Below are positions 30,828-34,648 of a stretch of 34,648 nt of DNA, piece after piece (positions within the stretch are counted from its first letter, which is position 1; each line of letters begins with the position of its first letter). The translations under genes and the position numbers were made by a program. Below the pieces are notes generated by a model that worked only from the letters and a program-made list of their open reading frames with translations, ran no database searches and was not told the DNA's origin. Source of the stretch: CAZPMT01 sp964587655 (GTDB taxonomy: Bacteria > Hydrogenedentota > Hydrogenedentia > Hydrogenedentales > SLHB01); assembly GCA_964587655.1 (NCBI GenBank), contig CAZPMT010000050.1:1-34648 (forward strand). The letters run 5' to 3'.

Positions 30828-32825
30828 ATGGGAAATATCTATCAGATACGCGAGATTTCAACGCTCTCCTTCAACGAGCGCGTCCTCCAGGAGGCCGAAG
30901 ACAAGCGCAATCCTCTGATGGAACGCTTGAAGTTTCTCGGGATCTTCTCCTCGAACATGGACGAGTTCTTCAAGGTCCGCGTCGCCAGCATCCGCCGCCG
31001 GATCGAACTCGGCAAGAGGAGCATGTGGACCGTGCTCGAGGTCGTCACGCAGAAATCGCGTGAATTGGACGAACGGTTTCAGGCCGCATATGCCGGCATC
31101 ACCACCGCTCTCGCCAAAGAAGGGGTGCGGATACTCACGGAACGAAACATCGACGCGCAACCGCCGGAGCTCAAAGAGTGGCTCGGCGATTACTTCCACG
31201 AGAGCGTTATGCCCACGCTCGTTCCACTCATCCTCCACAAGTCGCAGCCCTTTCCGCAGCTCACGGACGGAGCCCTCTACTTCGCCATCAACATGATCGG
31301 CAAGAAGACGCGGTATGCCGTCCTCGAGATCCCGTCCGAACTGCCACGGTTCGTCCAACTGCCGACCGGCGACATCATGTATCTGGACGACGTGATACGC
31401 TTCTTCTTGAACGACATCTTCTATATCTTCGAGTATGAGCGTGTCGACGCCTTCGAGTTCAAGATCTCGCGCGATGCCGATCTCGACATCGACAACGATT
31501 TCTCGGAGGGTTACGTCCGAAAGATGGAGCGCGGCCTCCAGAAACGAAAAGGCGGGAGACCCGTGCGCCTGGTCTACGACGCGGCCATGCCGCCCGCCCT
31601 GATCGAACTCCTGCTCCGCGAGCTCAAGATCAGCGCCGACGACCCCGTGATCGCCGGCGGACGATACCACAACATGAAAGATCTCATGCGCTTTCCGAAC
31701 CACCGTGCCGATCTTTCCTTTGAGAAACTCGATTACGCGCAGCACCCGGTCCTAGATCGCGGCCGCACGCCCATGTTGGAGACTATCGGCGAGCGCGACC
31801 TCCTGATCACCTGTCCCTTCCAGTCCTTCGACCACTTGGTCCGCCTCGTGCGCGAAGCCGCCATCGATCCAAGGGTGGACGAGATCAGGATGACGCTGTA
31901 CCGCGTTGCCAACCGCTCGCAAGTGGTCAACGCGCTCGTCAACGCGGCGCGCAACGGAAAGAGGATTTTTGCGTCGGTCGAGCTTCAGGCGCGGTTTGAC
32001 GAAACGAACAACCTTGTGATGTCGGAAAGACTCAAGGAGTCAAACGCGACCGTTGTGTTCGGCGTGCCCCCCATGAAGGTCCACGGCAAGCTGCTGCTCA
32101 TCGGAAGAGGAGGCTGTATGTATGCCGGCCTCTCGACCGGAAACTTCAACGAGACCACCGGAAAGCAGTACATCGACAGCACCCTTCTCACTGCGGACAA
32201 GCGTCTTACCCGCGAGGTGGAAATGGTCTTCGACTTCCTCGAAGACGCCTCGCGGATACGCGTTCTGCCCGCGCCTAAGTTCAAGCATCTGCTCGTGTCG
32301 CCATTCAACACCCGCAAGGCAATCTGCAAACTGCTGGCGCGCGAACAGGAAAAAGGCGATGAGGGATACGTCTTTCTCAAGGCAAACCATCTCACCGATG
32401 AGAAGATCATCGGAAAGATCCAAGAAGCGGCCGACGCCGGGGTGCGCATGGACCTCGTCGTCCGGACCACCTACGCCATGCTCCCGCATCCCAACATCCG
32501 CGCCATTTCCATCCTCGACCGCTATCTTGAACACCAACGGATCTACATCTTCGGCAGAGGCGATGACCGCCGCATGTACATGAGCAGCGCCGACCTCATG
32601 GTCCGCAACGTCGATTCGCGAGTGGAAGTCGCGTTCCCCATCTATGACAAAGAGCTTCAGGAACAAGTCGTCCAAATGATGGAACTCCAGATCCGCGACA
32701 ACCACAAAGCGCGCATCCTCGACGAAACGCAATCCAACAAGTACGTCGACGGCGCCGGATCCCCTTGCCGCGCCCAGTACGACACGCACGCGTATCTCAC
32801 GGCCCTGTACGACGGCGGCCAATGA
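30828..32825 (+). CDS. ppk1: Polyphosphate kinase 1
   Basis: Makes long-chain polyphosphate from ATP, reversibly. ATG 30828 gives 665 residues and the family N-terminus (ISTLSFNERVLQEAEDKRNPL, with LKFLGIFSSNMDEFFKVR after it); the upstream in-frame extension is non-conserved. The two phospholipase-D-like His sites are H419 (MKVHGKLLL, the phospho-accepting His) and H569 (RYLEHQRIYIFGRGDD). STGNFNETTGKQYID (436-450) and SSADLMVRNVDSRVEVAFPI (586-605) are typical. The segment before H569 reads RTTYAMLPHPNIRAISI, shorter and different from the usual Cys-rich CCLxPGxxGLSENIR block. No ribosome site is visible. No exopolyphosphatase gene is nearby. Confidence 0.94.
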   Translation: MGNIYQIREISTLSFNERVLQEAEDKRNPLMERLKFLGIFSSNMDEFFKVRVASIRRRIELGKRSMWTVLEVVTQKSRELDERFQAAYAGITTALAKEGVRILTERNIDAQPPELKEWLGDYFHESVMPTLVPLILHKSQPFPQLTDGALYFAINMIGKKTRYAVLEIPSELPRFVQLPTGDIMYLDDVIRFFLNDIFYIFEYERVDAFEFKISRDADLDIDNDFSEGYVRKMERGLQKRKGGRPVRLVYDAAMPPALIELLLRELKISADDPVIAGGRYHNMKDLMRFPNHRADLSFEKLDYAQHPVLDRGRTPMLETIGERDLLITCPFQSFDHLVRLVREAAIDPRVDEIRMTLYRVANRSQVVNALVNAARNGKRIFASVELQARFDETNNLVMSERLKESNATVVFGVPPMKVHGKLLLIGRGGCMYAGLSTGNFNETTGKQYIDSTLLTADKRLTREVEMVFDFLEDASRIRVLPAPKFKHLLVSPFNTRKAICKLLAREQEKGDEGYVFLKANHLTDEKIIGKIQEAADAGVRMDLVVRTTYAMLPHPNIRAISILDRYLEHQRIYIFGRGDDRRMYMSSADLMVRNVDSRVEVAFPIYDKELQEQVVQMMELQIRDNHKARILDETQSNKYVDGAGSPCRAQYDTHAYLTALYDGGQ

Positions 32826-32863
32826 GATGCCGTAGCGCTTGCGTTCCGCAGCCATGTCCTTGG

Positions 32864-32869
32864 TATTAT
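32864..32869 (+). promoter_or_regulatory. Possible -10 box of the lipoprotein hydrolase
   Basis: TATTAT (32864-32869) with TTGCGT (32839-32844) at 19-nt spacing, in the 84-nt gap after ppk1. The spacing is long, so the call is weak. Confidence 0.3.
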
Positions 32870-32909
32870 CCCTGAACGCCGGGAGCAGTTGAGAGGTAAA
32901 GGACAAACC

Positions 32910-33665
32910 ATGCGATACCATCTGATGACGATAACCTGCCTGTTCACAATCACGGCGCTGGCCGGATGCACGACAACCCGCGAGAAGGAACCCGCTATGA
33001 AGGTCGAGACCATCCCAACGGGCTTCGTCAACAAGACCGTGAACGTGAATGGAAAGGAACGCCGTTACGTCGTCTACGTTCCCCACGACTATGTCCCGGA
33101 AAAGAAATGGCCCCTCATCCTCTCCCTGCACGGGGCCGGCGAGCGCGGCGATGACGGCCTGCTCCAGACGGAGGTCGGTATCGGACGCGCCATCCGGCTC
33201 CACTCGGACCGCTTTCCCTGCTTGGTGGTGATGCCGCAATGTCCGGAGCGCGTCTGGTGGGATAAGGCCATCGAGGATTTCGAGACCGCGCTCGCGCAAA
33301 CCGAGAAGGAGTACGCAATCGATCCCTCGCGCGTCTACCTGACCGGGCTTTCCTTGGGCGGGTTCGGGACCTGGACGTACGGCGCCGCCCATCCGGAACG
33401 GTTCGCGGCGCTCGCGCCCATATGCGGCGGCGGCAAGCCCGCGGACGCGGACGCCCTCGCGCGGATTCCCATCTGGGCCTTCCACGGCGCCGACGACACA
33501 GCAGTACCGCCGTCCAAGTCGCGGGAAATGGTGGAAGCCGTCAAGAAAGCAGGCGGCGACATCAAGTACACCGAGTTCCCCAAGACGGGCCACAATTCAT
33601 GGGACGCCGCCTATGACGACCCAGCCACTATGAAGTGGCTTCTCAAGCAGCGCAAGGCGAAGTAG
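32910..33665 (+). CDS. Lipoprotein alpha/beta hydrolase (dienelactone hydrolase / esterase type)
   Basis: 251 residues from ATG 32910, which has AAAGGA about seven bases upstream; a TTG at 32889 has no site. Lipoprotein signal ends at C20 (ITALAGC). The mature alpha/beta hydrolase has LHGAGERGDDG (73-83) at the oxyanion position, the nucleophile S148 in GLSLGG (146-151), D195 or D196 in HGADDTAVP and H228 in KTGHNSWD. These match the family often annotated as prolyl-oligopeptidase-like or PHB-depolymerase-like esterases. It likely acts on an ester at the cell surface or periplasm, such as acetylated or feruloylated sugar; substrate unknown. Confidence 0.9.
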   Translation: MRYHLMTITCLFTITALAGCTTTREKEPAMKVETIPTGFVNKTVNVNGKERRYVVYVPHDYVPEKKWPLILSLHGAGERGDDGLLQTEVGIGRAIRLHSDRFPCLVVMPQCPERVWWDKAIEDFETALAQTEKEYAIDPSRVYLTGLSLGGFGTWTYGAAHPERFAALAPICGGGKPADADALARIPIWAFHGADDTAVPPSKSREMVEAVKKAGGDIKYTEFPKTGHNSWDAAYDDPATMKWLLKQRKAK

Positions 33666-33742
33666 CGCCCGACACGCCTCTTCTCGCAACGTATCCTTGC
33701 ATTGCGATTGTGGGCTCCGTGACCCCGTACTAAGGATCGGCA

Positions 33743-34408
33743 TTAGGAGTGGACGGCCTTGCCCCGCTTCGCATCGACGAGGCCGTAGTTCTTCGCGTAG
33801 CCGTAGAGACGTTCGCGCAGAAGCTTGCGGCCTCGGTAGAGTCGCGACATGACCGTGCCCAAAGGGCATCCCACCGCATCAGCGATTTCCTTGTATGACT
33901 TGTCTTGAAGGTCGGCCATGATGACCGTCACGCGGAAATCCTCGGGGAGCGCCTCGATTGCCTTCTTGACCTCGTCGTCAACCAGTTCCAACAGGTCGGC
34001 CGAACTGCCTTCAGCCGGTTCGAAGGCGGCGACCTCCGGGTCCGGGGCGGTTTCGGCCGCGGCCTCGGAGCCGGTCAGTTCGACGAAATCGGGACGCCGG
34101 GCCCGTCTGCGGTATTCGTTGATGAAAGTGTTGCGGAGTATGGTAAGCAGCCACGCCTTGATATAGGTCCCGTCCTTGAAACGGTCGTGGAATCGAAGGG
34201 CCTTGACCACCGTGCTCTGCGTGAGGTCCTGGGCGTCGGTCGCGTTTCGGGTCAGCCGAAGCGCGACGGCGTAGAGCATGCTCATATGATCGAGCACGAG
34301 CTTCTCGTATGCAGGCGAACGCAACGGCGGCAAGGCGGGCGTACCCGCGCGCCTTGATTGCTTTACGGCCTGCTGCTGTTTGACTCCGCTACCCATCCCG
34401 ATGGCCAC
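33743..34408 (-). CDS. ECF sigma factor, SigR/SigH-like
   Basis: 221 residues from GTG 34408; ATG 34396 (four codons in) is an equally possible start. Region 2 (about 34-101: DAQDLTQSTVVKALRFHDRF, then YIKAWLLTILRNTFINEYRRR) and region 4 (about 145-202: LPEDFRVTVIMADLQDKSYK, EIADAVGCPLGTVMSRLYRG) resemble the actinobacterial SigR/SigH oxidative-stress group. A 40-residue acidic linker (about 108-145) joins them. No anti-sigma factor lies next to it in the window; the downstream gene is convergent and unrelated. Its leader contains a G9 tract, a short overlapping reading frame and a 21-bp palindrome. Confidence 0.93.
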   Translation of the reverse strand: MAIGMGSGVKQQQAVKQSRRAGTPALPPLRSPAYEKLVLDHMSMLYAVALRLTRNATDAQDLTQSTVVKALRFHDRFKDGTYIKAWLLTILRNTFINEYRRRARRPDFVELTGSEAAAETAPDPEVAAFEPAEGSSADLLELVDDEVKKAIEALPEDFRVTVIMADLQDKSYKEIADAVGCPLGTVMSRLYRGRKLLRERLYGYAKNYGLVDAKRGKAVHS

Positions 34409-34437
34409 CGCTTTGTTGCCCTAGGGGTGCGCTTCAT
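34363..34437 (-). CDS. Possible 24-codon leader ORF overlapping the sigma-factor start
   Basis: ATG at 34437 (minus) follows a G9 tract (34447-34439) by one base and opens a 24-codon frame ending in TAA at 34365-34363, out of frame with and overlapping the sigma-factor start. The peptide is basic and Arg/Ser-rich, with no recognised family. A uORF of this kind could tune sigma-factor translation. It may also be chance. Confidence 0.25.
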   Translation of the reverse strand: MKRTPRATKRWPSGWVAESNSSRP

Positions 34438-34438
34438 T

Positions 34439-34447
34439 CCCCCCCCC
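34439..34447 (-). repeat. G9 homopolymer in the sigma-factor leader
   Basis: Nine consecutive C on the plus strand (G9 in the minus transcript), 31 nt before the GTG start of the sigma gene. Such tracts slip during replication and can vary in length. Sequencing error is also common at such tracts. Confidence 0.6.
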
Positions 34448-34484
34448 AACACCAATCCCTGACCTCAGCGCGCGCTTCTCAGCC

Positions 34485-34505
34485 ATCGTGCGCCCCGCGC
34501 ACGAT
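34485..34505 (-). promoter_or_regulatory. 21-bp palindrome just downstream of the sigma-factor promoter
   Basis: ATCGTGCGC (34485-34493), loop CCC, GCGCACGAT (34497-34505), a perfect 9-bp-arm inverted repeat. It lies just after the predicted transcription start (near 34513), where an operator or leader hairpin would fit. Confidence 0.5.
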
Positions 34506-34519
34506 TCCTGCGTATTTTG

Positions 34520-34549
34520 AGTTTACCAGGAAACGCCCCTTGGCGTCAA
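34520..34549 (-). promoter_or_regulatory. Candidate sigma-70 promoter of the ECF sigma gene
   Basis: Minus strand TTGACG (34549-34544), 18-nt spacer, TAAACT (34525-34520). The leader to the GTG would be about 105 nt. It looks like a housekeeping promoter, not an ECF-type one, so autoregulation is not evident. Confidence 0.5.
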
Positions 34550-34575
34550 TTTTCGCGTCTGAATCAAAGCTAATC

Positions 34576-34592
34576 CACCGGCTTTGCCGGTG
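34576..34592. repeat. Perfect 7-bp-stem hairpin near the window end
   Basis: CACCGGC (34576-34582), loop TTT, GCCGGTG (34586-34592). It lies upstream of the sigma promoter. No T-tract on either side, so role unclear. Confidence 0.4.
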
Positions 34593-34648
34593 ACTGGAGT
34601 TTCTACATTATCATGCTGCGGCCGAGGCCGCCAATCCTTTCAGAGAGT

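Noticed and set aside
32040..33593. 517-codon open frame on the minus strand
   Set aside because: Antisense to both ppk1 and the hydrolase and spanning their intergenic region; no ribosome site or family motif.

Overview
The window comes from a GC-rich, Gram-negative bacterium. Gram-negative character is supported by lipoprotein signal peptides (25241 and 32910 genes), a Tat-exported iron-sulfur oxidoreductase (14869) and a large AsmA/YdbH-like envelope protein (25311-28316). A run of 10 Ns at 30441-30450 inside a gene shows this is a scaffolded assembly, probably metagenomic. The mix of Gfo/Idh oxidoreductase, URO-D-family protein, DUF6599 protein, oligogalacturonate-lyase-like propeller and hybrid PAS kinase recalls uncultured lineages such as Hydrogenedentota or PVC relatives. 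That placement is inference from gene content only. No tRNA, rRNA, CRISPR array, phage or transposase gene was found.

Layout. 58-2501 (minus): aroF, scpB and rluB, tightly packed. 2756-7911 (plus): a sugar-metabolism stretch with ribokinase, a histidine phosphatase, ribulose-phosphate epimerase, two short-chain dehydrogenases and a Gfo/Idh oxidoreductase. 8137-8565 (plus): bacteriohemerythrin. 8595-13187 (minus): ftsK, a RodZ-like membrane HTH protein and an amino-acid permease. 13555-17039 (plus): a URO-D-family protein, then a Tat-exported aldo/keto reductase with two ferredoxin-type clusters paired with a DUF6599 protein. 17077-20163 (minus): a five-PAS hybrid histidine kinase. 20400-21989 (plus): an oligogalacturonate-lyase-like propeller and a hicBA toxin-antitoxin pair. 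22080-30696 (minus): a methyltransferase, a degenerate kinase, a DUF1318 lipoprotein, an AsmA/YdbH-like protein, a transglutaminase-like protein and a DUF2400 protein. 30828-33665 (plus): polyphosphate kinase and a lipoprotein hydrolase. 33743-34408 (minus): an ECF sigma factor.

The best candidate for a little-described system is the minus-strand set 29758-24555. A secreted transglutaminase-fold protein overlaps, by ATGA, an AsmA/YdbH-like intermembrane protein. That protein is followed by one lipoprotein that looks like a fusion of the E. coli YnbE and YdbL roles. In E. coli, YdbH, YnbE and YdbL form and tune an inner-to-outer-membrane lipid bridge, so this may be a rearranged version with an added transglutaminase-like subunit.

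A second theme is small palindromic DNA. A 29-bp hairpin (CACAGTTTGTC, 7-nt loop, GACAAACTGTG) occurs three times (20330, 23249, 25259). One copy forms the 3' end of a kinase gene that has lost its ATPase domain and phospho-accepting His. A different nested palindrome with perfect 24-bp arms lies at 3688-3751. Two promoters (aroF and DUF2400) have their -10 hexamer held between inverted-repeat arms.
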